A DNA stretch of 64,000 bases. Origin: CAVPNY01 sp963706905. Its GTDB lineage: Bacteria; Chloroflexota; Anaerolineae; Anaerolineales; UBA4823. The stretch's first letter is position 1. Each line of letters opens with the position of its first letter. The stretch is taken from assembly GCA_963706905.1 (NCBI GenBank), contig CAVPNY010000019.1, positions 1 through 64,000 of the forward strand. The letters run 5' to 3'. A model generated the notes under the pieces. The model worked only from the letters and a program-made list of their open reading frames with translations, was not told the DNA's origin and searched no databases. The position numbers and the translations under genes are program-made. Positions 25,595 through 35,364 of the stretch are shown in pieces.

Positions 25595-26887
25595 CTATGG
25601 CTTACGCACCACCGGCAAGTACAGCCATGTCCGGGTTATCTCGGTATAACACTGCTCGGCGTCTGCCTGCATGGCATCGGCCGCGGCCTGCGGGGTGACC
25701 AGATCATCCCACAGAAGCTGGAGCGGGTCGACCATCGCATTCCAGATACAGCTCATGGCTTCGGAGGTTGGCATCAAGCGGCCAATGCTGGCCTGATCTG
25801 CGGAGGCCTTCAGGATCGGATCTCCTTGCACGACGGGATCATTGAAAGCTTCCAGGAGAGCTGGCAATTTGACCCCATAACCGGTTTCTCCCGGCCAAAG
25901 CAATTGCGCCGGTTTGGATATGGCATACTGGATAAAGAGTTTGCTGGCAGCCAGCGCAGCGCCGTGGCTGTTTGTGTTGAGGGAGTAATACCACCCAGAA
26001 ACGAGCGGAACCGGCCATTGACCCGTCTCGACCACCTGGGGGATGAGCGCCACACCCAGGTTGGCCTCCCCAAAGTGATCGCGGTAAGCATCCAGGGTCC
26101 AATCCCCGTTGATAATCATGGCGGCCTTGCCATCCATAAACAGGTTGTAGCCGTAATCCATATCGTCTGCCCCATCCGGGACGATGCCATGCACGTACCT
26201 GAGATCGTAGGTGAATTGCAGCGCGTCCACCATCTCCGGCGTATTCAGGGTTGGAAACGGAGGATCGATGCTTTCATCGAATACCCAGCCGCCGAACCCG
26301 GTCAGCCAGGGGATCAACCAGAAAGGCTCGTCGATATGATAGACCAGCCCGTATTGGCCGCTGCCGGTTAAACTTTTGGCTACATTGATCATCTCAGTTG
26401 TATCGAGTGGAGCTGTCGCCAGCAGGTTTTTGTTGTAATAGAGCATCAGATGGTTGCCGTATAGGTTCGGCACCCCCCAATAGTGGCCATTCCAGAGAGC
26501 GCCGGCAACTGTCTGCTCGACGAAGTCATCGGGATTAAATTCATTGTCAACAGCCTGAATCAATCCCAGATCTGCAAACGAGATTATAAAATCCTGCGGC
26601 CCGAGGACCAGGTCTGGCCCGCCTCCGCTCGAGGCAGCCGCAATAAACTTGTTATACAGGTCTGATTTTTGCACTAAGGTGACGCTGATGTCAGGATTCG
26701 TGATCTCAGAATCCGGCCACTATCTCATCGAGCACGGTCGGGCTTTCCCCCTCATACCAAATTGTGATGGTAGTGATGGCCGGTTTTGAAACGACCTCCC
26801 GCGCCTGACCGGCATGAAAATTCGCCATTGGGCTAAAGGCGAGCGCCAACAGCAGAAGCAAGGCGGTGAGAGCATATTTTCTGTTCA
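25595..26887 (-). CDS. Sugar-type ABC solute-binding protein (single-base frameshift near 26717)
   Basis: A maltose-type (SBP_bac_1) secreted binding protein. The N-terminal piece from ATG 26887 has a signal peptide and TITIWYEGESPTVLDEIVAGF. One extra T at about 26717 breaks the frame. Removing it gives FEITNPDISVTLVQKSDLYNK, which joins smoothly to the long second part: GGGPDLVLGPQDFI, YGNHLMLYYNKNLL, DGKAAMIINGDWTLDAY. Joined length is about 430 residues, normal. The C-terminus TWLYLPVVRKP is an unusual hydrophobic tail like that of the protein ending at 5089. No permease genes adjoin. Confidence 0.82.
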
Positions 26888-27313
26888 TGATCAGTTTCTC
26901 CTGATGAAACGGAAGCGATCGTCGGTCCACCTAAATGATCCGTTTGATTTTTTCGCTCACCGATAAGGTCTCATCCCACCTGAATAAGCCACCCTTTTAA
27001 ATTTTATATACACTTTAAATTTACGGTGAGTCAATAAGCATTTTTAAACTTCAAAAAAAGTTCTGGCAATTATCCGACCATGGTTCTGTCGAAAGGCTCT
27101 TGACCCCCTTGTTGCTCGACAGGGCTGGAGAAAACAAGACTTCCGAAGTTGTGCAAACCTTGTTTGCCCACCCACGTTCCCTCTCGCCGGGAGAGTGCGA
27201 GGGGGTTTATAGGTATCGACAACGAATACTGTTTTGTATTTGATGATGGGCGGCTGAAGCCAGCCCATGATCAAATATAAGAAACCTTTCCCCTTTTCCC
27301 GTTGTGACGTTTT
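26888..27313. other. Intergenic region, AT-rich, with hairpin at 27238-27276
   Basis: This 426-bp gap should hold the promoter of the minus-strand binding-protein gene. The part next to it (26980-27060) is AT-rich (TTTTATATACACTTTAAATTT). Near the other end, ATTTGATGATGGGC (27238-27251) and GCCCATGATCAAAT (27263-27276) form a 14-bp stem with one mismatch, downstream of the FKBP gene and a good candidate for its terminator. No gene is visible. Confidence 0.5.
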
Positions 27314-28648
27314 TTATTCAGTGCCTTCGATATCGAGCAGCTCAATGTCGAAGATCAGGGTTGCATTGGGGGGGATGGTACTGCCTGCGCCGCTCTCCCC
27401 GTAAGCCAGGGCGGCGGGGATGATCAGCTGGCGCTTGCCGCCGACTTTCATTCCGACCAGGCCTTCCTCCCAGCCCGGGATAACCCCGCCAGTTCCGAGG
27501 GTAAAGGTGAAGGGTTCGCCGCGGGTGACCGAGCTGTCGAACAACGTGCCATCCTCAAGCCAACCACTATATTGAACTGATACAGTCTGCCCGCTGGCTG
27601 CCTCAGCGCCCTCGCCGGTCACGATGTCGTAATAGGCCAGGCCGCTATCGGTGGTGGTGAGCTTGTCTTCGGGTGCCCTGGACAGGACCGGCGGCTCCAG
27701 GCGATCGACCAGCTCGACTTCCATCACCAGGGTGGCGTTCGCCGGGATTCCGCTGCCGCCTGTCTCGCCTAATCCCAGGTCGGCCGGGATGACCAGATAG
27801 CGTTTACCGCCCACCTGCATCCCCAGCATACCTTCCTCCCATCCGGGGAAGACCGTATCGCCGGCACCCGTGGTAAAGGTCAGTGGATTGACCCCATCTG
27901 AGCCGGTGATGTAATCGACTTCATTCTCACCCTGCACCCAGATGGTGTAATGTGTGCTGACGATGTCCCCGGCTTTGACGGCTTCGCCTTCACCGGTGGT
28001 CAGGTCGGCGTACTGCAGACCGCTGTCAGTGGTGGTCAGTTCAGAGGAAGTCACCGTGGTCGGCTTTGGCGGTTCTTCGGCGCTGACCAGCTCGACCTCC
28101 AGAATAACCTGGCTGTTGGCTGGGACCACGCCGGAGTAGCCCTGTGCGCCAAAAGCAAGCTCAGGGGGCAGCACCATTTTTGCCGTGCTGCCAACTTTCA
28201 TCAAGGCCAGCCCTTCATCCATACCGGGCAAAATCTGGTCTTGCAAAAAGACGATTGTGATTGGTTTGCCGTACTCTTGCGCGGTGTTGGCAAACTCGGT
28301 TCCATCGGGCAACGTGGCAGTGAAATTTAAAGTGAGGATATCGCCTTCCTGCGGAACGGCCCCGCTACCGGGGGTCACTTCGAGGAACTGCAAACCGCTG
28401 GCGGATGTTTTGGCGCCTTCCAGCACGATGGGTTCCTGGGTAGCCTGCGGAGTGGCTCCCTCTGTCGATGCATTGTCAGATAAATCGGATAATGCATCCG
28501 ATAATGCGTCGGTCGCGGCTGGCGCAACGGTGGCAATCGTGGCTTCGGTCGGCTGTTCGGAGGCTGGCGTGGTCGTGCTGGAACAAGCTGCCAGGCTCAG
28601 CAGAAGAATTGTGGCAATGGTGATGGCGATCTTGTTTTTTAAGTTCAC
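27314..28648 (-). CDS. Lipoprotein with three FKBP-type peptidyl-prolyl isomerase domains
   Basis: A 444-residue lipoprotein: lipobox LSLAAC, then an acidic Thr/Ala-rich spacer, then three tandem FKBP domains. Their openings (SGLQFLEVTPGSGAVPQEGD; SGLQYADLTTGEGEAVKAGD; SGLAYYDIVTGEGAEAASGQ) and cores (LPGMDEGLALMKVGSTAKM; FPGWEEGMLGMQVGGKRYL; IPGWEEGLVGMKVGGKRQL) are plain. The family catalyses cis-trans proline isomerisation and here should fold proteins outside the membrane. Domain 3 best keeps the active-site aromatic and FDSS motif. GTG 28648 is chosen because AAGGAAC precedes it and the signal peptide starts there; upstream codons look noncoding. Confidence 0.9.
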   Translation of the reverse strand: MNLKNKIAITIATILLLSLAACSSTTTPASEQPTEATIATVAPAATDALSDALSDLSDNASTEGATPQATQEPIVLEGAKTSASGLQFLEVTPGSGAVPQEGDILTLNFTATLPDGTEFANTAQEYGKPITIVFLQDQILPGMDEGLALMKVGSTAKMVLPPELAFGAQGYSGVVPANSQVILEVELVSAEEPPKPTTVTSSELTTTDSGLQYADLTTGEGEAVKAGDIVSTHYTIWVQGENEVDYITGSDGVNPLTFTTGAGDTVFPGWEEGMLGMQVGGKRYLVIPADLGLGETGGSGIPANATLVMEVELVDRLEPPVLSRAPEDKLTTTDSGLAYYDIVTGEGAEAASGQTVSVQYSGWLEDGTLFDSSVTRGEPFTFTLGTGGVIPGWEEGLVGMKVGGKRQLIIPAALAYGESGAGSTIPPNATLIFDIELLDIEGTE

Positions 28649-28827
28649 GAAAAGTTCCTTTAGTTTTTTTTGAAAAACTTGCTTCCCGGGTTTTCCCAGG
28701 CAGTGAATTTGAGCTGCCGTTGCCCGGGAACTCTTAATTCCGGATAGCATCATACCTCATATACCTGTGAAAAGGGTGAGAATAGAGTTAGGGTGAATAT
28801 AGTTAGAAATGAGAGCAAGTACAAAAG

Positions 28828-28863
28828 CGCTGGCCCGCGATTTAGCTCGATCGCGGGCCAGCG
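28828..28863. terminator. Hairpin terminator of the ABC-2 operon
   Basis: CGCTGGCCCGCGAT (28828-28841) pairs perfectly with ATCGCGGGCCAGCG (28850-28863): a 14-bp G/C-rich stem 21 bp after the stop of the last minus-strand permease gene (28885). No U-run on either strand. Confidence 0.65.
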
Positions 28864-28884
28864 ATATACCCCCGGTCTCGGGTT

Positions 28885-30162
28885 TCACCCCTCAAACCGG
28901 AAGCGCCAGATGGCAATTAAGAAGAAGACGATGCCAAATGCCAGCAGGATGCCGATCTCGGGCAAGATCTGGATGATGGTTTCGTTTTCTGCCATCACCC
29001 GGTAGTAACCCTCGACGGCATGAGCGTGTGGGGTGAGCTTGGAGATCACGCCAATAAATCCGCCTGCCCGGCTGAGTGGCTCCTTGCCGGTGGGCAGGGC
29101 GCCTCCCAGCCCGGCCAGCACGAACGCCAGGATCAGGCCGGTGCTGTTGGCCTGGCTGGCTGATTTTGCCAGGGCGGCAACCATCATCCCCATCGCCGCG
29201 GCGGTGAAGGTGACCACCAGGGTCATCACCACCAGCGCCAGCGGTGAGCGGCCCAGCGGCGCTCCGAGCAGCAAGTTAGCCACGCCGAACATGATCACCA
29301 CCTGCATACAGCCCAGCAGCATGAAGGCCAGTATCTTGCCGGCGATGATCGCCCCGCGCGGCACCGGCGCAGACAGCAGGCGCCGGATCGTACCGGCTTC
29401 GCGCTCGCCCAGCAGGGAATTGCTGCACATCGCCACGATGAAAAAGATGAACATGACCGTCAGACCGGCGAATTGATAAGCAATGAAGAGCTCGATGCCT
29501 CCCTGGATCTTGGCCCCTTGCAGGTCCTCGCTGACGACCAGGATCGCCGGGTTGCGGCGCATGTCATTGATGCGGGTCATGATCACGCCCAGGTTCTGCG
29601 CTTTGATGGCGCGCTGCTCCTCAGAGCTGGCCTGGGCCAGCAGGCCTGATTCCTCGAAGATGCTGCGCACACCATATTGCACCTCTCCCCACAAGCTGAC
29701 TTCACTCACCACCTGGTTCATGATGCCGGCGACGATACTGGCGCTCTCCGGCTGGGCAGGGTCGACCATTACCTCGATCTCGGTTGGCGAGTAGGCATTG
29801 ATCTTCTCGCTGAAATCTGCCGGAAGGATGATGGCGGAAGTGATCTCACCCTGGGCCACTCTCTCCACCGCCTGGTCAGCACTGCTGAACACCTGCACCT
29901 GTAACTGATCGATGTCTTGAATCGCTTTCGATACTTCCGTCCCAAAAGCGCCCGGGTCCTGGTTCACCAGCCCGACCTTCAACAATATTCCACCCTGCCC
30001 CCCCTCTTCGCTTGTAGATGAAGTCACCGCCAGGTTCATACCGCCAATAAATCCGCCGATCAAAAGCGGCAATAAGAAGAGCATTACCAGCCAACCGCGG
30101 TCCTTGAGGATAAGCTGGATTTCCTTCCAGGCAACCGATAGCGTGTAATAGATCGCTTTCAT
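28885..30162 (-). CDS. ABC-2 type transporter permease (distal)
   Basis: A 425-residue ABC-2 permease of the NatB/YhaP-like layout: one N-terminal helix (GWLVMLFLLPLLIGGFIGGM), a large extracytoplasmic domain (~residues 45-240) and five C-terminal helices with LLGEREAGTIRRLLSAPVPR before the coupling region and an LGAPLGRSPLALVVMTL segment. It exports an unknown substrate (drug, lipid or peptide). It starts 22 bp after the upstream permease and is last of a three-gene operon. Confidence 0.85.
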   Translation of the reverse strand: MKAIYYTLSVAWKEIQLILKDRGWLVMLFLLPLLIGGFIGGMNLAVTSSTSEEGGQGGILLKVGLVNQDPGAFGTEVSKAIQDIDQLQVQVFSSADQAVERVAQGEITSAIILPADFSEKINAYSPTEIEVMVDPAQPESASIVAGIMNQVVSEVSLWGEVQYGVRSIFEESGLLAQASSEEQRAIKAQNLGVIMTRINDMRRNPAILVVSEDLQGAKIQGGIELFIAYQFAGLTVMFIFFIVAMCSNSLLGEREAGTIRRLLSAPVPRGAIIAGKILAFMLLGCMQVVIMFGVANLLLGAPLGRSPLALVVMTLVVTFTAAAMGMMVAALAKSASQANSTGLILAFVLAGLGGALPTGKEPLSRAGGFIGVISKLTPHAHAVEGYYRVMAENETIIQILPEIGILLAFGIVFFLIAIWRFRFEG

Positions 30163-30184
30163 AGGTCATTCTCCCGGTATGGAT

Positions 30185-31426
30185 TTACTCGAAATCAAAC
30201 CGCCATAAGCCGATGACGAAGAAGAGCATGGCAAACCCGAGCAGTATAGCCAGCTCGAGAGCAACATCCTGTAGCCCGAGGCCGCGCAGGAGCAGGTCAT
30301 CGAAAGCGCGGTTGGCCCAATACTGGGGCACGATCTTTGGTAAAGGACCCAGGTAGCGGTCCAGCAGGAAAGCCGGAGCGATGCAGCCGCCCAGCAGGCC
30401 CATGCCCCACAGTACCAAAGTGCCCATCCCGCCGATCTGGTTCTCGGTGCGGGCGATGGCGGCGATGACGATCCCCAGGGCGCTGGCGCACAATGCCATC
30501 ACGATGGAGACCAGCGCCACAGCCAGGGGAGCATCTTCGAATGGCACCGGGGTCGCCCCGATCAGTCGCAAACCCAGGCTGCCGAAGAGGAAGATGACCA
30601 GGATTTGCACCAGAGCAGTGAGGAAGTTGGGCAAAATTTTTCCGGCTAACAAGGCTGGTCTGCTCAGGGGGGCAGCCATCAATCGGCGGAATGAGCCGAC
30701 TTTCTTCTCTTCGTAGATCGAGCGGGCTGCGGTCTGAGCGGATAGGAAGACGAACAGCACGGTGACGCCAGATAAGACCGCCTTTCCGAAATCAGGCATC
30801 GCCTCACTCTCTCCCTGCTGAGCGGGGACAGTCTGTTTTACAACGATCAAAGGCCGCGTTCTGGATTGCTCGAATTGGTTGCTTGCCTGCGCGACCAGGC
30901 GATCGGTGCTGAAGGCTTGCGCTGCATCCGGGTTGCCGGCTTGCATATCGCCCATCTGGCGCAGGCTGGCGAGAATCTGGCTTTCCAGGGTCATGTCGTT
31001 TGCCACGCCTTCCAGGACCAGCATCACAGACTCCGTCTCCTGTGCGCTTGCATCCGGATGCGCCACCAGGCGCAGGGTCACCGGACGTCCTGCGCTCAAT
31101 CCAGCGCTGAAATCAGCCGGAATGAACAGGAGGCGGCCCAGCTTGTTCTCGTCCAGCAAAGACTCCGCTTCAGCTTGATCATAAAGTTCGGTACGCACGC
31201 CGCCGGCCGCGTCGATGCCTGCCAGCAGCGATTGGGCCCCTGTGCCGCCATCCAGGTTGACGACCGCCAGCGCCATTCTGGTATCCCCTGTGCTGCTTCC
31301 GATGGAGCTCAATCCTCCACTGAAAATAAGCACAAAGAGCAGGGGCAGCAGAAAATACTGGAACAGCGAGCCGCGGTCCTTGACCAGGAGCTGTAAATCC
31401 TTGAGGGTTATGCTCAATGCTTTCAT
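30185..31426 (-). CDS. ABC-2 type transporter permease (proximal)
   Basis: A 413-residue paralogue of the neighbouring permease, with the same topology: first helix SLFQYFLLPLLFVLIFSGGL, external domain, then ARSIYEEKKVGSFRRLMAAP before the helical bundle and a final helix ending WRFDFE, as in its partner (WRFRFEG). The two most likely form a heterodimer driven by the ATPase encoded 6 bp upstream. Confidence 0.85.
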   Translation of the reverse strand: MKALSITLKDLQLLVKDRGSLFQYFLLPLLFVLIFSGGLSSIGSSTGDTRMALAVVNLDGGTGAQSLLAGIDAAGGVRTELYDQAEAESLLDENKLGRLLFIPADFSAGLSAGRPVTLRLVAHPDASAQETESVMLVLEGVANDMTLESQILASLRQMGDMQAGNPDAAQAFSTDRLVAQASNQFEQSRTRPLIVVKQTVPAQQGESEAMPDFGKAVLSGVTVLFVFLSAQTAARSIYEEKKVGSFRRLMAAPLSRPALLAGKILPNFLTALVQILVIFLFGSLGLRLIGATPVPFEDAPLAVALVSIVMALCASALGIVIAAIARTENQIGGMGTLVLWGMGLLGGCIAPAFLLDRYLGPLPKIVPQYWANRAFDDLLLRGLGLQDVALELAILLGFAMLFFVIGLWRFDFE

Positions 31427-31432
31427 TTTCGC

Positions 31433-32440
31433 TCACTCCCGTAATTTCTTCCCGGTCAAATGCAGGAAGACGCTTTCCAGGTTAGGCTGCAGGATATCCA
31501 GCGAGGTGAGGCTGATGTTTTTCTGATTGAGGTATTCAATCACGTTCAACACAGCTTCCTGGTTGTGTTCCGCCACGATCTTGATCACTGGATTGGCAGC
31601 CGGGGTTTTTCCCTCTTTTTCCTGCACGCTGCCCTCAAGAGCAGGCGGGCTGACGGGCGGAGGCACCAGCTCGACAGCTTTGACCGCCGGCAGCGCAGCC
31701 AGTTGGCCCAGCATGTTCTCATCCACAGAAGCGAGGCCGATGTAGATCACGCCACCGCCCAGCATAGCGATCAGGTTCTTGATCGTATCCAGGGCGATGA
31801 TCTTGCCCTGGTCAATGATCGCCACCCGGTTACAAAGCAATTCAACCTCTTCCATATAATGGCTGGTGTAAACCACGCTCATGCCGCGCTCGCGGTTCAG
31901 GCGCTGCACGCTCTCGAAGATCTGGTTGCGGCTCTGCGGGTCGACCCCCACGGTGGGCTCGTCGAGGAACAGCAGGCGCGGCTGGTGCACCAGCCCGGCG
32001 GCGATGTTCACCCTGCGTTTCATCCCACCGGAGTATTTGTCAACCACCTGGTCGGCGCGCTCGGTCAGCGCCACCACGTGCAGCACGTCGTCGACGCGTT
32101 CCTTGAGCTGCCGCCCGCGCAGCCCGTAAATGCGACCAAAGAAGTTCAGGTTAGCCCGGGCGCTTAGCGTGGGATACAGCGCCAGGTCTTGCGGCACCAG
32201 CCCGTTGATCTCCTTGACCTTGCTCATCTGGGTGTGGAGATCGAACCCGCCGATACGCGCCTTGCCAGAGGTGGGGGTGATCACGCCGGTCAGCATGGAG
32301 ATGGTCTGGGTCTTGCCGGCCCCGTTCGGTCCCAGCAGGCCAAACACCTCGCCCTGTTCGACGCTAAAGCTGATCCCTTTAACAGCTTCGAAGTCACCGT
32401 ATTTTTTGACAAGATTTTCCACTTCTAGAATTGCGGGCAT
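31433..32440 (-). CDS. ABC-2 type transporter ATP-binding protein
   Basis: A 335-residue ATPase of the ABC-2 exporter/DrrA group: Walker A GPNGAGKTQT, Q-loop in VPQDLALYPTL, signature YSGGMKRRVNIA, Walker B LLFLDEPTVGVDPQSR and switch His in YTSHYMEE. The C-terminal ~100 residues are the usual DUF4162-like extension with an acidic/proline insert. ATG 32440 is chosen because AAGGAG precedes it; a longer frame upstream lies in repeat sequence. First gene of the operon with the two permeases. Confidence 0.9.
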   Translation of the reverse strand: MPAILEVENLVKKYGDFEAVKGISFSVEQGEVFGLLGPNGAGKTQTISMLTGVITPTSGKARIGGFDLHTQMSKVKEINGLVPQDLALYPTLSARANLNFFGRIYGLRGRQLKERVDDVLHVVALTERADQVVDKYSGGMKRRVNIAAGLVHQPRLLFLDEPTVGVDPQSRNQIFESVQRLNRERGMSVVYTSHYMEEVELLCNRVAIIDQGKIIALDTIKNLIAMLGGGVIYIGLASVDENMLGQLAALPAVKAVELVPPPVSPPALEGSVQEKEGKTPAANPVIKIVAEHNQEAVLNVIEYLNQKNISLTSLDILQPNLESVFLHLTGKKLRE

Positions 32441-32460
32441 ACTTAAACTCCTTTCGAGAA

Positions 32461-32545
32461 CATAAACCACAGATGGACACGGATAAACACGGATGTTAAT
32501 CAGAGCATATCTGTATGCACCTGTGTTTATCTGTGTATTATTTTG
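32461..32545. repeat. 'cacggataaacacggat' dispersed repeat
   Basis: ACCACAGATGGACACGGAT and AAACACGGATGTTAATC are followed by CACCTGTGTTTATCTGTGT, partly complementary to the first half. This is a very common dispersed intergenic repeat type in environmental bacteria and archaea. It fills most of the gap upstream of the ABC ATPase gene, which implies the promoter of that operon lies in or beside it. Confidence 0.65.
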
Positions 32546-32674
32546 AACAATGATTGCTGGCGATCACGAACCATGGGATCTCTCCAGGTTTACTATAGCA
32601 AATTGGCGAATTGAAGTCATCTATCATTGGGTAGATCAGGGGGGTTGAAATCCCTGTATAATTTAATTGCATCC

Positions 32675-35299
32675 ATGGACCAAATTCTGCTGGCTACCAA
32701 GCTCTACCCGCCGGTGATCCGGGAAAACCTGGTGCATCGAGCGCGCCTTGTGAACCAGCTGCAGGCTGGGTTGAGTGCGGAGGCCGGTTTTGGTCGCAAG
32801 CTGACCCTGATCTCTGCCCCGGCAGGGTATGGCAAGAGCACCCTGGCCGCGGAATGGCTGGCAGCCGCGCCAGCGCCGGCTGTCTGGCTGTCTCTGGATA
32901 ACTCAGACAATGACCCGGCGCGCTTCCTGGCTTACCTGCTGGCGGTCTTCCAGGGGGTGAATGCCAGCCTGGGCGTAGTCGCGCAAACCATGCTTCAGGC
33001 GCCCCAGCCGCCGCCGGCCGAAGTTGTCCTGACGACGCTGCTCAATGACCTGGCTGCCGCCGAGCCGCTTATCCTGGTGCTGGACGACTATCACACCATC
33101 CACAGCCAACCTATTCACAAATTGATAGCAACACTCCTGGAGCGCCAGCCGGTGACTCTGCACCTGGTGATCTTGACCCGCGAAGACCCGCTGCTGCCGA
33201 TCTCCCGGTTGCTGGCGCGTGGCCAGGCTTTTCAGTTACGCCAGGATGATCTGCGCTTTGCCCTCGGCGAGACGGCTGAATTCCTCAGCCGCACGATGGG
33301 GCTCTACCTGCCACCCGGCGACCTGGCTGAGCTTCAGCTACGCACAGAAGGCTGGATCGCTGGCCTGCAGCTGGCGGCCATCTCCATCCAGAGTCACCCA
33401 GACCGGCAAGAGTTTATTGCCTCCTTCGCTGGCAGCAGCCGTTTTATCCTGGATTACCTGTTCGAGGAAGTTTTCGAGCGCCAGCCAGCCGCCACCCAGG
33501 AATTTCTGCTGAAGACCTCCCTGCTCGAGCGGATGACTGGCGGGTTGTGTGACCTGGTTGCTGGGCGCAGCGACAGCGCCTCCCTGCTGGAGAGCCTCGA
33601 GCGGGCTAACCTTTTTATCTCCCCGCTGGACGCCAGCCGGCAGTGGTATCGTTATCACCATCTCTTTCAGGAATTGCTGCGCCACCGGTTGCGCTTCCAG
33701 GGCAAAGCTGAGGTGGACCGGCTGCACCAGGCCGCCAGCCAATGGTATGAGGCGCATGGCCTCCTGGAGGACGCCATCTGGCATACCCTGGCGGCGGATG
33801 ACTGGGTGTATTCCAGCCGTTTGATCCAGCAGGCAACCGGCGATATGCTCAGGCGCGGCGAGATCGCCACCCTGCTCGGCTGGTACCAGCGTTTCCCCAG
33901 CGAAATCGTTCAAACCGATCCGGGTCTGTGCTTCACTTTTGCCTGGCCGCTGATCCTGGCAGGGCAGCTCGAGCGAGCCGAGGCGCTGCTGGCTATCGCC
34001 GAGGTGGCCGCGCAGCTTGATCCACCTTTCTTGGGTTCCGTGCTGACTGCCCAGTCCCACCTGGCACGCACGCGCGGCGACCTGCCCCGCACCATCGACC
34101 TGTCCCGCCGGGCGCTGGAATGCGTGCCCGAATCCGATCTGACAGACCGCAGCGTGCTGGCCCTTAACCTGGGGCTAGCCTACTGGCATACCGGCCAGAA
34201 CAATGCCGCTGAAAAAGCGCTCTCAGAGGCGCAAGACATGGCCCAGGCCTGCGGCAATAAGTTTGCCTTGCTAACCGCCATCATTTTCCTGGGGCGGGTA
34301 TGCGCCGTGCGCGGCGAGCTGCACCAGGCGGCTGAGCGATACCAAATCGCCATCCAGAAAGGCGGGCAGGTGCCCATCCTGGCGATCGCTCACCATGACC
34401 TGGCGATGTTGCATTACGAGTGGAATGATTTCGATGCCAGTTCCAAAGAGTTAAAGCTTGCCCTGGAATTGAACCGTTTTGGTGGAAACAGCGAAGTCCA
34501 GGCAGCTATCTACCTGGTGCTAGCCCGATTGGAATTTGCCCGGGGAGATTTCGCCGGGATGGAAGTCGCCTATGAGCAGCTCCGCCAGATGGTGGAGAAT
34601 GCTGAACTCCCGAAGCTGGTACAACAGCGTATCCAGGACAGCCGGGTAGATCTGGCGCTGGCGCGTGGCGATTTGCCTTTGGCTCAATCACTGGCTGGCT
34701 CGAGTGCACCTAAGGCGGACACGCATCCCTTTTATCGCTTCCTGGGACTGGCTGGCGCCCGCCTGGCCCTGGCTCGCGGGGAAATGTTAACCGCCAGCCA
34801 GGTTCTGGGGGATTGCTATGATCAGGCTGAGCGGGAGGGGTGGGGGTATGGCGCACTGGCGGTGAGGATCTTGCAGGCGCTGGCAGCGCATTCTCGGGAA
34901 GCTGCCCTTACTGTTCTTACGGATGCCCTGCAGCGCTCCCAGCCAGATGGATTTCTGCGGATTTACGCCGATAGCGGGCGAGATTTAATCCCGCTGCTCG
35001 AGGAAGCTGCCCGGCGGGGCGTCCACCCAGTGTATGTCGGGCAGATCTTGCGGGCAATTGGCGACCAGTTAACCCCCGCCTCCGGCCAATCCCAGGCTGG
35101 CCTGGTAGAGCCGCTCAGCGAGCGCGAGCTGGAGGTGCTGCGCTTGATGGCGGCTGGCCTATCCAACCGGGAGATTGCAGCCCGGCTGGTGGTCAGCCTG
35201 GGAACCGTCAAGACTCACGTCCACCATATCTGCGGGAAGATGGGGGTAACGAACCGCACCCAGGCTGTCGTTCAAGCCAGGGATTTAGAGATATTATAA
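32675..35299 (+). CDS. MalT-like LuxR-family ATP-dependent transcriptional regulator
   Basis: An 874-residue large ATP-binding LuxR (LAL) regulator. N-terminal STAND-type NTPase: KLYPPVIRENLVHRARL, Walker A APAGYGKSTLAAEW, Walker B LILVLDDYHTI, then YHHLFQELLRHRL. A long TPR-like helical region follows, and the last ~60 residues are a LuxR HTH (LSERELEVLRLMAAGLSNRE, then VSLGTVKTHVHHICGKMGV). Family members sense a ligand or protein and activate promoters when ATP-bound. It is divergent from the ABC-2 operon, a likely target. ATG 32675 lies just 12 bp after a TATAAT box (32657-32662), so a leaderless or very short-leader mRNA is possible. Confidence 0.9.
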   Translation: MDQILLATKLYPPVIRENLVHRARLVNQLQAGLSAEAGFGRKLTLISAPAGYGKSTLAAEWLAAAPAPAVWLSLDNSDNDPARFLAYLLAVFQGVNASLGVVAQTMLQAPQPPPAEVVLTTLLNDLAAAEPLILVLDDYHTIHSQPIHKLIATLLERQPVTLHLVILTREDPLLPISRLLARGQAFQLRQDDLRFALGETAEFLSRTMGLYLPPGDLAELQLRTEGWIAGLQLAAISIQSHPDRQEFIASFAGSSRFILDYLFEEVFERQPAATQEFLLKTSLLERMTGGLCDLVAGRSDSASLLESLERANLFISPLDASRQWYRYHHLFQELLRHRLRFQGKAEVDRLHQAASQWYEAHGLLEDAIWHTLAADDWVYSSRLIQQATGDMLRRGEIATLLGWYQRFPSEIVQTDPGLCFTFAWPLILAGQLERAEALLAIAEVAAQLDPPFLGSVLTAQSHLARTRGDLPRTIDLSRRALECVPESDLTDRSVLALNLGLAYWHTGQNNAAEKALSEAQDMAQACGNKFALLTAIIFLGRVCAVRGELHQAAERYQIAIQKGGQVPILAIAHHDLAMLHYEWNDFDASSKELKLALELNRFGGNSEVQAAIYLVLARLEFARGDFAGMEVAYEQLRQMVENAELPKLVQQRIQDSRVDLALARGDLPLAQSLAGSSAPKADTHPFYRFLGLAGARLALARGEMLTASQVLGDCYDQAEREGWGYGALAVRILQALAAHSREAALTVLTDALQRSQPDGFLRIYADSGRDLIPLLEEAARRGVHPVYVGQILRAIGDQLTPASGQSQAGLVEPLSERELEVLRLMAAGLSNREIAARLVVSLGTVKTHVHHICGKMGVTNRTQAVVQARDLEIL

Positions 35300-35364
35300 A
35301 ATCATCCCCCCCAATCTATCCTCCGGTAGATGCAACCATGCTCCCGGTTGGGCTACACTGTGCA

